NCBI GenBank assembly: GCA_963799395.1
Contig: CAWCWZ010000012.1
Coordinates: 1-64,000, forward strand
DNA from: Bog-752 sp963799395
GTDB taxonomy: Bacteria > Actinomycetota > Thermoleophilia > UBA2241
DNA: 64,000 nt
Direction of reading: 5' to 3'
In this document: positions 35,411-44,636 of the stretch, in pieces
Position numbering within the stretch: position 1 is the stretch's first letter
Layout: every line of letters starts with the position of its first letter
Notes under the pieces: generated by a model
Database searches by the model: none
Seen by the model: the letters and a program-made list of their open reading frames with translations, nothing else
What the model was told of the DNA's origin: nothing
Translations under genes and position numbers: made by a program

Positions 35411-36454
35411 GTGGCGATGAAACAAGGCGACACCAGACTGAGGCCGGCGCCGGCGCCCGGGGAGTCGATCGTCCCACGTGGCACGACCGCACCGTTGCAG
35501 CTCGTGGCTCAGGCGGTCGGTGCCCCCGAGTTCGTCCTGCCGTACCTCGACCGCTTCTACGAGACGGCTGAGACCGCGCTGGTGGCCGCTCTGGCCGGCG
35601 GGCCGCAGGGGATCACCGCCCTGCGGCGCGAGGTTGCACCCGACATCGCCCGCGGCGAGTTCCGCGCGTTTCTCGAGCGCGCCTTTCGCCGCAGCGTGCT
35701 CGAGCGTGCCCCCCGCGGGCGCTATGCGGCGGCCTCGTTCCACGACCGGTTCGTGGTCTGGACCTTCTTCGAGGGCTGGCTCGACCTGCCCGACGACGTG
35801 CGCGACCGCCTGCGGGAGTGGGAGTTCTCGTCGTATGTCGAGCAGGCCCGTCCCTACGTCGAGGCGGTCAAGGCCGGGCAGGCCATCGACCCGATCGAGA
35901 ATCACACGTATCTGCTGCTCGACGAAGTCGAGACGATCCTGCTCGGCCAGGAGCACGTCTACCTCTATCCGTGCGACTGTCGCGCCATCATGGGCCATTG
36001 CCGCAAGCCGACCCTCAACTGTCTGCGCTTCGAGGGTCCACACGGCCACTGGCACGATCTCGGCTGGGAGATCTCGCCGCAGCGGGCGGTCGAGAATGCC
36101 CGCGAGGCCAACCGGCAAGGCCTGATGCACACCGGCGGCGTGCCCGGCACCCCCATGCGGGGCATCTGCACCTGCTGCTCGGACTGCTGCTTTCCGCAAC
36201 TCGCCGGCGAACGCCTCGACGCCGTCAAGCTCTGGCCGCTCTCGCGCTACCTGGCCCGCATCGACGCCGCCTCGTGTGACGGCTGCAACCGCTGCGCGGC
36301 GCGCTGCCCGTTCGGGGCCATTGTTCGCGCACCGGGGCCCGCCGGCGGCGAGCTCGTCGTGCCCACCATCGACGCCGGATTGTGTCGCGGCTGCGGGGTC
36401 TGCGCCACCGGCTGCCGCGGCGCGGCGATCACGATGGACCGGCTCGACGTGTAG
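35411..36454 (+). CDS. Iron-sulfur protein with Cys-rich core and two C-terminal [4Fe-4S] ferredoxin motifs
   Basis: A 347-residue cytoplasmic protein. The N-terminal ~130 residues look like a helical or winged-helix domain. A Cys-rich centre follows: CDCRAIMGHCRKPTLNCL and GICTCCSDCC. The C-terminus has two classic cluster motifs (CDGCNRCAARCPFGAI; CRGCGVCATGCRGAAI). Such proteins occur in anaerobes beside redox enzymes but this family has no function that I know. GTG 35411 is chosen because AAGGA lies seven bases upstream; ATG 35417 is an alternative. TATCAT just before the AAGGA could be its -10 box. Confidence 0.75.
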   Translation: MAMKQGDTRLRPAPAPGESIVPRGTTAPLQLVAQAVGAPEFVLPYLDRFYETAETALVAALAGGPQGITALRREVAPDIARGEFRAFLERAFRRSVLERAPRGRYAAASFHDRFVVWTFFEGWLDLPDDVRDRLREWEFSSYVEQARPYVEAVKAGQAIDPIENHTYLLLDEVETILLGQEHVYLYPCDCRAIMGHCRKPTLNCLRFEGPHGHWHDLGWEISPQRAVENAREANRQGLMHTGGVPGTPMRGICTCCSDCCFPQLAGERLDAVKLWPLSRYLARIDAASCDGCNRCAARCPFGAIVRAPGPAGGELVVPTIDAGLCRGCGVCATGCRGAAITMDRLDV

Positions 36455-36494
36455 AGTAGTCGCGCGGGTCGTGGTTTGCTCAGCGGCCCTTCCG

Positions 36495-36521
36495 TTTACA
36501 CTGTGCACGGGAACATATCGT
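36495..36521 (+). promoter_or_regulatory. Possible promoter of the L,D-transpeptidase gene
   Basis: TTTACA (36495-36500), 15 bases, TATCGT (36516-36521). It leaves a leader of about 65 bases before the GTG. Weak match. Confidence 0.3.
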
Positions 36522-36591
36522 GAGAGGCGAGCCGCCGCTCGGTCTTTAGCGGTGAGACTGAGCGGCGGGTCCGGCGCCGGAGGGAGATGTT

Positions 36592-37895
36592 GTGAAGAAG
36601 AACGTCGTCAGATCGGCGCTCCCGGTGATAGGGCTGGTCGCCGTCGCGCTGGTGGCCGGCGCCACGTTCGCCCTGATCCCGGCTGGAGCGGCGTCGCGTG
36701 CCTCGGCGTCGACCGCGCCGCTCGCCGCGACGCCGACCGACTCGCCGACGGTGTCCGCCTCGCCGACGCCGAGCGACTCGCCGTCGACATCCTCGAGTCC
36801 CAGCGCCTCGCCCTCGCCGAGCGCCTCGCCGACCCCGCCGCCTCAGCTCAAGGTCATCTCCGTGTCGCCGCGGGCCAAGGCCGGCAACGTCTCGTTTGCC
36901 AGTTCCATCAGGGTCCGTTTCTCGGCGGCGCTCGCCACCGGCACGCCGCTGCCCAAGCTCACCCCCAAGGTGCCGGGCGCCTGGAAGATCGTCAAAGGCT
37001 CGACGCTCCAGTTCGTCCCCAGGGGTCACCTGCCCATCTATACCAAGGTCCACGTGGCCGTTCCCGGCGGCGCGGCCGGGGTCCTCGCCGCCGACGGCGC
37101 TCGGCTGCAGCGCACCTACGCTCTGGCGTTCACGGTCGGCGGTCCCTCGTCGACGCTGCGTCTCCAGCAGTTCCTCGCCGAGCTGGGGTACCTGCCGCTG
37201 CGCTTCGTGCTCCCCGTCATGAGGCAGACGACGGGCAGTGGCGGCCAGACGACGCTCAAGAAGATCTACGTATCGGCCATGAGCCACGAGCCCCGCAACC
37301 AGGACCTCGTCTCGCTCAGACCGCTGTCGGGCGTCTTTGCCTGGCGCTACCGCCACATCCCCCTCTGCGCTGGCCGCGCAGTGGCGGCGGCTCAAGTACA
37401 CGACCATGATCAAGGGCGCCGTCATGGCCTTCGAATCCGACCACAAGCTCGCCGCCGACGGCGTCGTCGGGCGCAGCGTGTGGAGCGCCCTGCTGCAAGT
37501 CGATCGCCCGGCACCAGGTCAGCAAGCGCGCCTACGACTACATCGAGGTCTCCACCTCGCTGCCCGAGACGCTGAGGGTCTGGCAGAACGGCCGCGTCAT
37601 CCTCAGTAGCCCGACCAACACCGGCATCGCCCAGCGCCCGACGCCCTACGGCACCTTCGCCGTCTACGCCCGCTATCTGTCGACGACGATGAGCGGCACC
37701 AACCCCGACGGCAGCCACTACAGCGACCCCGGCGTGCCCTATGTCGCCTACTTCAACGGCGGCGACGCGGTCCACGGCTTTCTGCGCGGCTCCTACGGCT
37801 GGCCGCAGAGCCTCGGCTGCGTCGAGCTGCCGTACGGCGCCGCCGCCGTGGTGTACAAGTACGACCCCCTCGGCACGCTCGTCACGGTTTCCTAG
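36592..37895 (+). CDS. L,D-transpeptidase (YkuD family) with peptidoglycan-binding-like domain, twice frame-disrupted
   Basis: A secreted or anchored enzyme of about 433 residues that would form 3-3 peptidoglycan crosslinks. A signal/anchor segment is followed by a Ser/Pro/Thr linker, an Ig-like domain (VISVSPRAKAGNVSF...), a peptidoglycan-binding-type helical domain (MAFESDHKLAADGVVGRSVW) and a YkuD domain. The YkuD domain contains HGFLRGSYGWPQSLGCVEL, with catalytic His and Cys. Continuity needs removal of one base in the five-C run near 37362 and one near 37497; both flanks then read through cleanly. The GTG start follows GGAGGGAG. The enzyme is probably intact in the organism. Confidence 0.85.
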
Positions 37896-37943
37896 TGCCG
37901 TGCCGGCCGCCGTCGCCGGCGGCCTTTCGTGACAAGAAGCGCA

Positions 37944-37979
37944 AAGGCGCCCCCGCCGCATGAGCGGCGGGGGCGCCTT
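37944..37979 (+). terminator. Bidirectional hairpin between convergent genes
   Basis: Perfect 16-bp inverted repeat (37944-37959 with 37964-37979), loop ATGA, followed by a mildly T-rich stretch. It sits between the L,D-transpeptidase and the HtrA-like gene, and can serve both. Confidence 0.75.
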
Positions 37980-38011
37980 CGTCTTTCAGTGCCGGTCTGG
38001 AGCGGCTCCCG

Positions 38012-39508
38012 TCAGGCGGCTGGCCCCGTGGCGAGTTGCACGGTGCTCGTGTGCTGGGCGCCCGACTGGTCGGTCCAGCCGATCTGCACGTGGTCTCCAG
38101 GCTTGTGGGTGCCCAGGAGCGTGCTCAGCGTCGTCGGGGAGTCGACGGTCTGCCCGTTGACCGAGACGATCGTGTCGCCGTTAGCGAGGCCCGCCTGCGC
38201 CGCGGGCGAGCCCGAGAGCACGCCCGCGACGGCCGCGCCGGAACTAGACGAACCGGACTGACCGCCGAACCCGTCGCTGCCCAAGGCATTCTGACCGCTG
38301 GGGTCGAGCTCGACGCCGAGGAAGGCAGTCGGCCCGATGTGCACGGTCGACGAGGCCTGGCGGTTCTGGATCTGCGTGACGATCGCCATCGCCGTGTTCA
38401 CCGGGACCGCGAAGCCCTGGGTCTCCGTCGAGCTGAACGAGTTGGCGCTCGACGCGGCCGTGTCGATACCGATGACCTGTCCCGCGCTGTTCACGAGCGG
38501 CCCACCGGAGTCTCCGGGCTGGATGTCGGCGTTGGTCTGAACGAGGCCGGTCAGCTGCTCGGTGTTGCTGGAGCCCTGGTCGCCCGCGGTGATCTGCTGA
38601 TTGAGCGCCACGATCTGACCGCCGGCCGCGCTGGGCGTGCCGCCGGCGCCGCCGGCGTTGCCGATGGCGACCACCGACTGGCCGACCGTGACCTTGGACG
38701 AGTCGCCGAGCTGCGCCGTCTTCAAGCCGGAGGCGCCGTTCAACTGGATGACGGCCATATCGTGACTGCGGTCGTAACCGACGACGGTCGCCGTGTAGGT
38801 CTGTCCGTTGCCGACGTCGGTGGCGCTGATGGCGGTGGCGCCGTCGACCACGTGGTTGTTGGTGAGGACGAGGCCTGACGGGGTGAGGACGATCCCCGTG
38901 GCGGCCGCCTGACCGGACTGATACCCAAGCGTGACGTTGATGTCGACGAGAGCGGGGCCGACCGCCGAGGCGATCGAGCTCACGTCGCTCGAGGAGCCCG
39001 ACCCGGTGGAGCCGGAGCTCGACCCGGAGCCGCCACCGAAGCCGAAGGGCAGCTGGCCCGATCCCGCCGACCCGGAGCCGCCGCTGTTGCCGAAGGCCGA
39101 GCCGGCCGAGCCGCTCGCTCCGGAACCGGCGATGGGTTGCGTCTGTGACGCTGTCGAGACGTGCGATTGCCAGAAGTCGTGGCTGATCGCCACGCCGAAG
39201 AACACGGCGGTGGCGAGCAGCAGTCCGCTGACGGCCACGCGTGCGAAGCGATGCCGGCGAGGCGGGAGCGGCGCGCCTTCCCACGAGGGATACGGGGGTT
39301 GCGAGATCGGGCCCGATGGGCTCGGCGGGTATCCGCCGCCGTCCGCCGGGCGGGGCGGGTCCCAGCCGCCGTACGGCGCGCTCCAGGCCGTGTTCGGAGG
39401 ACCCGCCTCAGGGCGGTCGACGGGTTTCATGGCCCGCGTCTCCATTGCTCTTGTTTCGTCGGGGTTCGGGCCTTCAAAGAGCCCGCCCGGCGACGTTGGA
39501 TCCGACAT
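38012..39508 (-). CDS. HtrA/DegP-like membrane-anchored serine protease with PDZ domain
   Basis: A 498-residue envelope protease. A ~88-residue Pro/Gly-rich cytoplasmic region precedes one transmembrane helix (VAVSGLLLATAVFFGVAI). A Gly/Ser-rich linker then leads to a trypsin-like domain with the triad His219 (TNNHVVDG), Asp250 (SHDMAVIQL) and Ser334 (QPGDSGGPLV), and a C-terminal PDZ domain (AGLANGDTIVSVNGQTV). This is the usual actinobacterial layout. ATG 39508 follows GGAGG by four bases. It is divergent from the DUF1003 gene. Role: degradation of damaged exported proteins. Confidence 0.94.
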   Translation of the reverse strand: MSDPTSPGGLFEGPNPDETRAMETRAMKPVDRPEAGPPNTAWSAPYGGWDPPRPADGGGYPPSPSGPISQPPYPSWEGAPLPPRRHRFARVAVSGLLLATAVFFGVAISHDFWQSHVSTASQTQPIAGSGASGSAGSAFGNSGGSGSAGSGQLPFGFGGGSGSSSGSTGSGSSSDVSSIASAVGPALVDINVTLGYQSGQAAATGIVLTPSGLVLTNNHVVDGATAISATDVGNGQTYTATVVGYDRSHDMAVIQLNGASGLKTAQLGDSSKVTVGQSVVAIGNAGGAGGTPSAAGGQIVALNQQITAGDQGSSNTEQLTGLVQTNADIQPGDSGGPLVNSAGQVIGIDTAASSANSFSSTETQGFAVPVNTAMAIVTQIQNRQASSTVHIGPTAFLGVELDPSGQNALGSDGFGGQSGSSSSGAAVAGVLSGSPAAQAGLANGDTIVSVNGQTVDSPTTLSTLLGTHKPGDHVQIGWTDQSGAQHTSTVQLATGPAA

Positions 39509-39625
39509 CGTGCCTCCGCATGGTCGTTGCCTGCACCGGAGTGTTCCCCGTCTCGCGCGATTGCGGCGAGGCCCGGTAGTTCCGGCGACTGTCACCTGTC
39601 ACGAGAGTTGTAACCCGCCGCACTG

Positions 39626-39657
39626 AGGAGACTCTGAGCGCCGCCTTGGAGTCTCCT
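39626..39657. repeat. Inverted repeat in the HtrA/DUF1003 intergenic region
   Basis: AGGAGACTC (39626-39634) and GAGTCTCCT (39649-39657) form a perfect 9-bp inverted repeat, 11 bp with one mismatch, spaced by 14 bases. It could be a regulator-binding site between the two divergent genes, or a hairpin. The rest of 39509-39829 holds no gene. Confidence 0.5.
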
Positions 39658-39829
39658 GAGAATCGCGGCCCGACTTTGCCGCGGCGAGCCGAGAGGAGAT
39701 CGGCCCAGCCGGTCGAACAGCACGCGAGGACACGCTGCGCCGCGGGTCGGGAAGGGGATCGAAGCGCTCTCGGGCGCGGCCGGTCGGCCGACGTCTCGGC
39801 CAGCGGCGCAAACGATCGAGAGGAGCCTC

Positions 39830-40267
39830 ATGGAAGCCGGTTCGCCCCCCGCGACGCCCCAGCACCCCGCACTCCTGCGCCACGAGGAGCTGCGGCTGCA
39901 GAGCGCGCAGTCGCGCGTCGCCGACGCGATCACCAGCTTCGCGGGGTCGATGACCTTCGTCTACGTCCACATCGTCTGGTTCACGCTGTGGATCGTGATC
40001 GGCATCGAGCACTACCCGTACGGGTTGCTCACCATGATCGTCTCGCTCGAGGCGATCTTCCTCTCGACCTTCGTCATGATCAGCCAGAACCGCGCCGACG
40101 CCCGCCGTCAGGTGCTGGCCGACGCCCAGTGGCAGACCGTGCAGACCGAGGAGCACCAGAACGAGAAGATCATCGAGCTCTCCAACCAGATACTCGAGCT
40201 CACGACGGCGATCCACAAGATGACCCACCAGCTCAACATGCTCAAGGACGGCGCGCCGGGTTCGTAA
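39830..40267 (+). CDS. DUF1003 family membrane protein
   Basis: A 145-residue protein with two transmembrane helices (FVYVHIVWFTLWIVIGI and LTMIVSLEAIFLSTFVMI) followed by ISQNRADARR, the DUF1003 signature, and a long charged helix likely to form a coiled coil. Function unknown in the family. The ATG follows GAGAGG. Confidence 0.88.
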   Translation: MEAGSPPATPQHPALLRHEELRLQSAQSRVADAITSFAGSMTFVYVHIVWFTLWIVIGIEHYPYGLLTMIVSLEAIFLSTFVMISQNRADARRQVLADAQWQTVQTEEHQNEKIIELSNQILELTTAIHKMTHQLNMLKDGAPGS

Positions 40268-40389
40268 AGGCGCGCCCGGCGGCCGAGAGCGCGGCCGGCG
40301 CCGGGCGTGCCGCAAAGGTCAGGGAGCGACGACGGGCCCGACTCAGGTGAGCCGGACGCCCGGACCCCAGCGGCTGCCTTCTGATGACC

Positions 40390-40806
40390 TCAGGCCACGC
40401 CGGCGGTGTCCCACGCCTGCAGCGTGAGGTCCGTGTGGAGGCGCGGCGCGTACGAATCGCAGGCCGGCGCGTCGAGGCTGCGCACCCGCCGGTGGCTGCC
40501 GAGCACGATGTAGCTGCAGGCGCAGGCCGGCTCGACGGTGAACAGGTCGGCGTGCTTGCAGTCACCGCAGCGGGCCCAGTCGGGCGCCGCGGGAACCTGC
40601 CCCTGCCGTGGCCGCTCGCCACTGGTCTCGAAGCCCTCGCAGGTCACGGGGCCCCGGAGGAACTGCCCGCACGTCGGGTGGCCCGGGTTGACGCAACGCA
40701 TCAGCCGCTGCGGACCCTGAGGGTAGCCGGCGCCGAAGCGGCAGTCGGCGCACGACACGTGCGCCGGGTGCGAGGCGCTCGCATCGATGTCCTGGATCGT
40801 CGCCAT
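40390..40806 (-). CDS. Cys-rich small protein, probable metal or Fe-S binder
   Basis: A 138-residue soluble protein with two Cys-rich halves: CADCRFGAG...RCVNPGHPTCGQF...CEGF and CGDCKHADLF...CACSYIVL...CDSY. At least ten Cys residues in CxxC-type spacing suggest zinc or iron-sulfur binding. I do not recognise the family. ATG 40806 is chosen over one further upstream because it follows AGGAG. It is divergent from the LuxR-type regulator gene. Confidence 0.65.
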   Translation of the reverse strand: MATIQDIDASASHPAHVSCADCRFGAGYPQGPQRLMRCVNPGHPTCGQFLRGPVTCEGFETSGERPRQGQVPAAPDWARCGDCKHADLFTVEPACACSYIVLGSHRRVRSLDAPACDSYAPRLHTDLTLQAWDTAGVA

Positions 40807-41099
40807 CGTCGTCTCCTCTCGTGGTGGTCTTGCGCCCATTCCGGCTGTCGAGACGAGGCTAGCCCGGCGACGGCGGCCGGTCGTCACCCGTGTCGGGTGA
40901 ATCGCCTGTGAGCTGGGCGGGCTTCGGCCCCGGAGCTCTCACGCCGGGCCCGCGGCTTCTCCCTCGGCCCGCGGCTCTCGATCACGGCCGTCCAACGCTG
41001 AACAGCGGAGCCGAATCGTGCGAGACTCGGGTGGAGCGCTGTTGTGAGGTGCGGCGGAGGCCAGTACGCTAAGCTCGCAGTCGGCGCTTCCGGAGAGTC

Positions 41100-43379
41100 A
41101 TGAGGCACGGGCACGGCGAGAAGGTCAGAGAGGCAACCGCGGCGCCCGTCGGGCGCCGGTGGCGGGCACGGCCGCAACCCCGGGCCTTCGTTTCGCCGCT
41201 GCCGTCCAAGCTCGGGCCGCCCCGGACCCACGTCCGGCTCGTGACGCGCCGCGTGCTCCTCGACTCCCTGCGTCGTTCCGAGGCGCCGCTCGTGCTCCTG
41301 TCGGCCGCGGCCGGCTCGGGCAAGACGACGGCCTTGCTGCAATGGGTCGTGGGCGAGAGCCGACCCGTCGCCTGGCTGCGCCTCGACACGGCCGACAACG
41401 ACCCCGTCCTGCTGCTGGTCTACCTCACGGCCGCGCTCGCCGACGTCGCGGCTCTCGACCCCGCGCTCGGGGAGATGCTCGACGTGGCCGCCCCTCCGGT
41501 GTGGGAGCGTGTCGTGCCGGCCCTGGCGACGGCGGTGGCGGCGGCGCCGCCGTTCCTGCTCGTGCTCGACGAGACTCAGCGGGTCGTCAATCCCGAATGC
41601 TGGAGGATCGTCGAGACCTTGCTCGACTGCCTGCCGGCGGGCGGCCAGATCGCCGTCTCCACGCGCGTCGACCCGCCGCTGCCGCTGGCCCGCCTGCGCG
41701 TCGCGGGGGCCGCGGCGGAGTTCGGCGGAGCCGGGCTCGCGTTCGACCGCACCGAGACCGAGGAGCTCCTCGGTCTGCTGGGCCTCTCGCTTGCCATGGA
41801 CGATCTCGACGCCCTGATGCGAGCCACCGAGGGCTGGGCGACGGGACTGTACCTCGCCGCGGCCGCCGCCGGTGGCCGGCCGGCCGGCGAGTGGCGGGCG
41901 GTGGTGCACGGCGACTTGCGCGAGATCGCCGGCTACCTGCTCGGCGAGGTCTTCTCGACGCAGACGCCCGACACCCAGGAGTTCCTGCTGCGGACATCGG
42001 TGGTGGAGCATCTCTCGGCGCCTCTTTGTCACGCCGTCACCGGGCGCCACGACGCTCAGGCCGTTCTGGCGCGCCTGGCCGACGAGAACCTGTTCGTGTC
42101 GGCCGAGGATGATCGCGGCGAGTGGTACCGGTACCACCAGCTCTTCGCGGAGTTCCTGCGGTCCGAGCTCGAGCGGCGCGAGCCCGACGCGGTCGCCGGG
42201 CTGTGCCGCAACGCCGGCCGGTGGTATCTCGACAAAGGCGACGTGCCGGGCGGCGTCTTCCATCTGCTGCAGGCCGGCGACCACGACCGGGCGGCCGAGG
42301 TCGTGGCCGGCAGCTGGACGCGCTACTGGCAGCGCGGTCAGATCGAGACCGTGCGGCGCATGCTCCAGGCGTTCAGCGACGAGCAGATACTTTCCCACGT
42401 GGCGCTGACGCTCACCGCCGGCTGGGTGTACTCGGCGATCGGCGATCGGCAGGCGGCGCGCCGCTGGATGCCGGCCGCCTGCCGCGCCCGCGTCGACGAC
42501 AGCCCTTCGCCCGACGGAACCGCGTCCCTGCGCTCGTCGCAGGCTCTGTTGCGGGCCACGCTGGCGCCCGACGGCGTGCCGCGCATGCGAGAGGACGCGG
42601 AGCTCGCCGCGAGGCTCGAGAGCCGTCCCGGCTCGGGCTGGTATGCGGAAGCCCAGTGTCATCTGGGCACCGCTCTGTGGCTGACCGGCGTCGAGACGCG
42701 TGGCGCGCGCCATCTCCAGGTCGCCGCCAAAGAGGGCGCCGCCGGCAACCAGGTCATCGAGATCGCCGCGCTCGGCCTGCTGTCGCTCATCTCGGGCGAC
42801 CAGGGACAGTGGGAGGACGCGCAGCGTTACGCGAGGCAAGCCGACGAGCGCCTCGCCGAGCTCGGTTTCGGCAGTCACCGCCGCACCCTGCCCCTGCTGC
42901 TCGCCCAATCCAGGATCCTGGCGCGGACCGGCGAGGGGGAGCTCACCGAGTTGGCCCAGAGGATCGCCGCGATCGCCGACGACATGGTGCCGGTGCCCTG
43001 GATGACCGTGCTCGCCGGCGTGGTCCTCGGCGAGTGCTTTCTCGAGGTGGGCGATCTCGAGGCGGCCGATGCCTGGAGCGCCCGGGCGCTGGCCGTCGTC
43101 AAGACCGGCTACGGCGTCGGTGTCCTCGAAGCCAGGCTGCAGCGCCTGCGCCTGGGGCTCAAGGGCCGGTCGCGATCCGATCCGATCTCGCCGGCCGAGC
43201 TGCGCGTCCTCGAGCTGCTGCCCACGCACCTGCCGCTCGCCCAGATGGCGGAGCGGCTCTGCGTCTCGACCAATACGGTAAAGACTCACGGCAAGGCGCT
43301 CTACCGTAAGCTCGGCGTGAGCTCGCGGGCCGAGGCCGTCGAAGAGGCGCGCGCTCTGGGCCTGTTGCAGGGGCCCTGA
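41100..43379 (+). CDS. MalT-like LuxR-family ATP-dependent transcription regulator
   Basis: A 759-residue STAND-type regulator. The NTPase domain has Walker A (AAAGSGKTT, Lys75) and a Walker B-like FLLVLDE, then a winged-helix and helical repeat sensor region, and a C-terminal LuxR helix-turn-helix (LPLAQMAERLCVSTNTVKTH). The layout matches MalT, which activates operons on binding an inducer and ATP. The inducer is unknown. The start has GGAG just upstream. It stands alone: the downstream gene is convergent and the upstream one divergent. Confidence 0.93.
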   Translation: MRHGHGEKVREATAAPVGRRWRARPQPRAFVSPLPSKLGPPRTHVRLVTRRVLLDSLRRSEAPLVLLSAAAGSGKTTALLQWVVGESRPVAWLRLDTADNDPVLLLVYLTAALADVAALDPALGEMLDVAAPPVWERVVPALATAVAAAPPFLLVLDETQRVVNPECWRIVETLLDCLPAGGQIAVSTRVDPPLPLARLRVAGAAAEFGGAGLAFDRTETEELLGLLGLSLAMDDLDALMRATEGWATGLYLAAAAAGGRPAGEWRAVVHGDLREIAGYLLGEVFSTQTPDTQEFLLRTSVVEHLSAPLCHAVTGRHDAQAVLARLADENLFVSAEDDRGEWYRYHQLFAEFLRSELERREPDAVAGLCRNAGRWYLDKGDVPGGVFHLLQAGDHDRAAEVVAGSWTRYWQRGQIETVRRMLQAFSDEQILSHVALTLTAGWVYSAIGDRQAARRWMPAACRARVDDSPSPDGTASLRSSQALLRATLAPDGVPRMREDAELAARLESRPGSGWYAEAQCHLGTALWLTGVETRGARHLQVAAKEGAAGNQVIEIAALGLLSLISGDQGQWEDAQRYARQADERLAELGFGSHRRTLPLLLAQSRILARTGEGELTELAQRIAAIADDMVPVPWMTVLAGVVLGECFLEVGDLEAADAWSARALAVVKTGYGVGVLEARLQRLRLGLKGRSRSDPISPAELRVLELLPTHLPLAQMAERLCVSTNTVKTHGKALYRKLGVSSRAEAVEEARALGLLQGP

Positions 43380-43397
43380 GGGCGACCTCTGCTCGCG

Positions 43398-44558
43398 TCA
43401 GGCGCCGCTCAGCTCGTTGAGCGCGGCGGCGGCCCCGAGCACGTCGTCCTCGGTGCTCAGAAAGCCGACGCTGAGGCGGGTGGCGCCGGCGGGAAACGTG
43501 CCCAGGTGCCGGTGGGCGTACGGGGCGCAGTCCAGCCCGGGCCGCACCGCGATCTCGAAGTGCTGGTCGAGCAGGGTGGCGAGCTCGTCGGGAGCGTAGC
43601 CGGCCATCGTGAACGAGAGCAGGCCGACCCGGCCCTCGCCGCCGCGACCGAGGATGACCTCGTCGGCGCCGTGGAACGAGAACTGCTCCGGCCGGCGCAG
43701 CGCTCCGAGGAACGTGGCGAGGAGTGCGCGCTCGTGGGCGAGGATGTCCTCGACGCCGCGCTCGCTCACGATGCGCAGTCCTTCGCGCAGCCCGGCGATG
43801 CCGAACACGTTCGGCGTGCCGCCTTCGAGACGGTAAGGCAGCTCGACGGGCTGCAGGGGGTCGGTGGAGTCGCCGCCCGTGCCGCCCTCGCGCCAGGCGG
43901 CGACCTCGGCGCGCTCGCCGACCACGAGGCCGCCGGTGCCTGTCGGGCCCAGCAGCCCCTTGTGGCCGGTGAAGGCCAGCAGGTCGATCAGGTCGGTCGC
44001 GACGTCGACCGGCACGACGCCGGCGCTCTGCCCGGCGTCGACCAGCAGCAGGCCGCCGCGCTCGCGGACGATGCGCCCGAGGGCGCCGACCGGCTGGATC
44101 GTGCCGGTGACGTTCGAGACGTGGGTCACGGCGACGAGGCGGGTGCGGGGAGTCCAGGCGCGGACCAGCGCGTCGGGATCGATCAGGTGATCGCCGGTCG
44201 CCGGCAGGCGAGTGAGGGTGATGACGCCGTCGTGTTCGAGCCGGTTGAGGGGCCGGTTGACCGAGTTGTGCTCGAGCACCGAGGTGATGACGTGGTCGCC
44301 CGGGCGCACGACGCCCTTGATCGCCATGTTCAGGGCGTCGGTCGCGTTCAGACAGAAGACGACGCGCTCGGGGCGCGGCGCGCCGAACAGGCGCGCCGCC
44401 AGGCGGCGTGTGTCGTCGATCATCGCTTCGGCTTCGACCGCCAGGCGGTGCCCGGCGCGGCCGGGGTTGCCGCCCGAGGCCCGGGCGAACTCTTCGATGG
44501 CGCGGTAGACCGCCGCGGGCTTCGGGAACGAGGTGGCGGCGTTGTCTAAATAGATCAC
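43398..44558 (-). CDS. Cysteine desulfurase-like class V aminotransferase
   Basis: A 386-residue PLP enzyme of the NifS/SufS group, matching the subfamily with the N-terminus IYLDNAATSFPKP. The PLP lysine is Lys200 in FTGHKGLLGPTGTGGL. A candidate persulfide cysteine, Cys344, lies in RPGLDCAPYAHRHLGT. It would mobilise sulfur from cysteine as an enzyme-bound persulfide. The GTG start follows GAGG; codon 4 is a rare TTA. It lies 78 bases after the ThiF/MoeB-like gene on the same strand, so a joint role in sulfur transfer is likely. Confidence 0.92.
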   Translation of the reverse strand: MIYLDNAATSFPKPAAVYRAIEEFARASGGNPGRAGHRLAVEAEAMIDDTRRLAARLFGAPRPERVVFCLNATDALNMAIKGVVRPGDHVITSVLEHNSVNRPLNRLEHDGVITLTRLPATGDHLIDPDALVRAWTPRTRLVAVTHVSNVTGTIQPVGALGRIVRERGGLLLVDAGQSAGVVPVDVATDLIDLLAFTGHKGLLGPTGTGGLVVGERAEVAAWREGGTGGDSTDPLQPVELPYRLEGGTPNVFGIAGLREGLRIVSERGVEDILAHERALLATFLGALRRPEQFSFHGADEVILGRGGEGRVGLLSFTMAGYAPDELATLLDQHFEIAVRPGLDCAPYAHRHLGTFPAGATRLSVGFLSTEDDVLGAAAALNELSGA

Positions 44559-44636
44559 GGCCGCCTCGCGAACCGTGCCTCTCGTCGGCCGGCGAAGAGT
44601 CGCACGGCCCGTCGGGCGTCGACCTGCACGTGCGGC

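Noticed and set aside
40884..43289. 801-codon minus-strand frame opposite the MalT-like gene
   Set aside because: No recognisable motif; the plus strand encodes Walker A and a LuxR helix-turn-helix.
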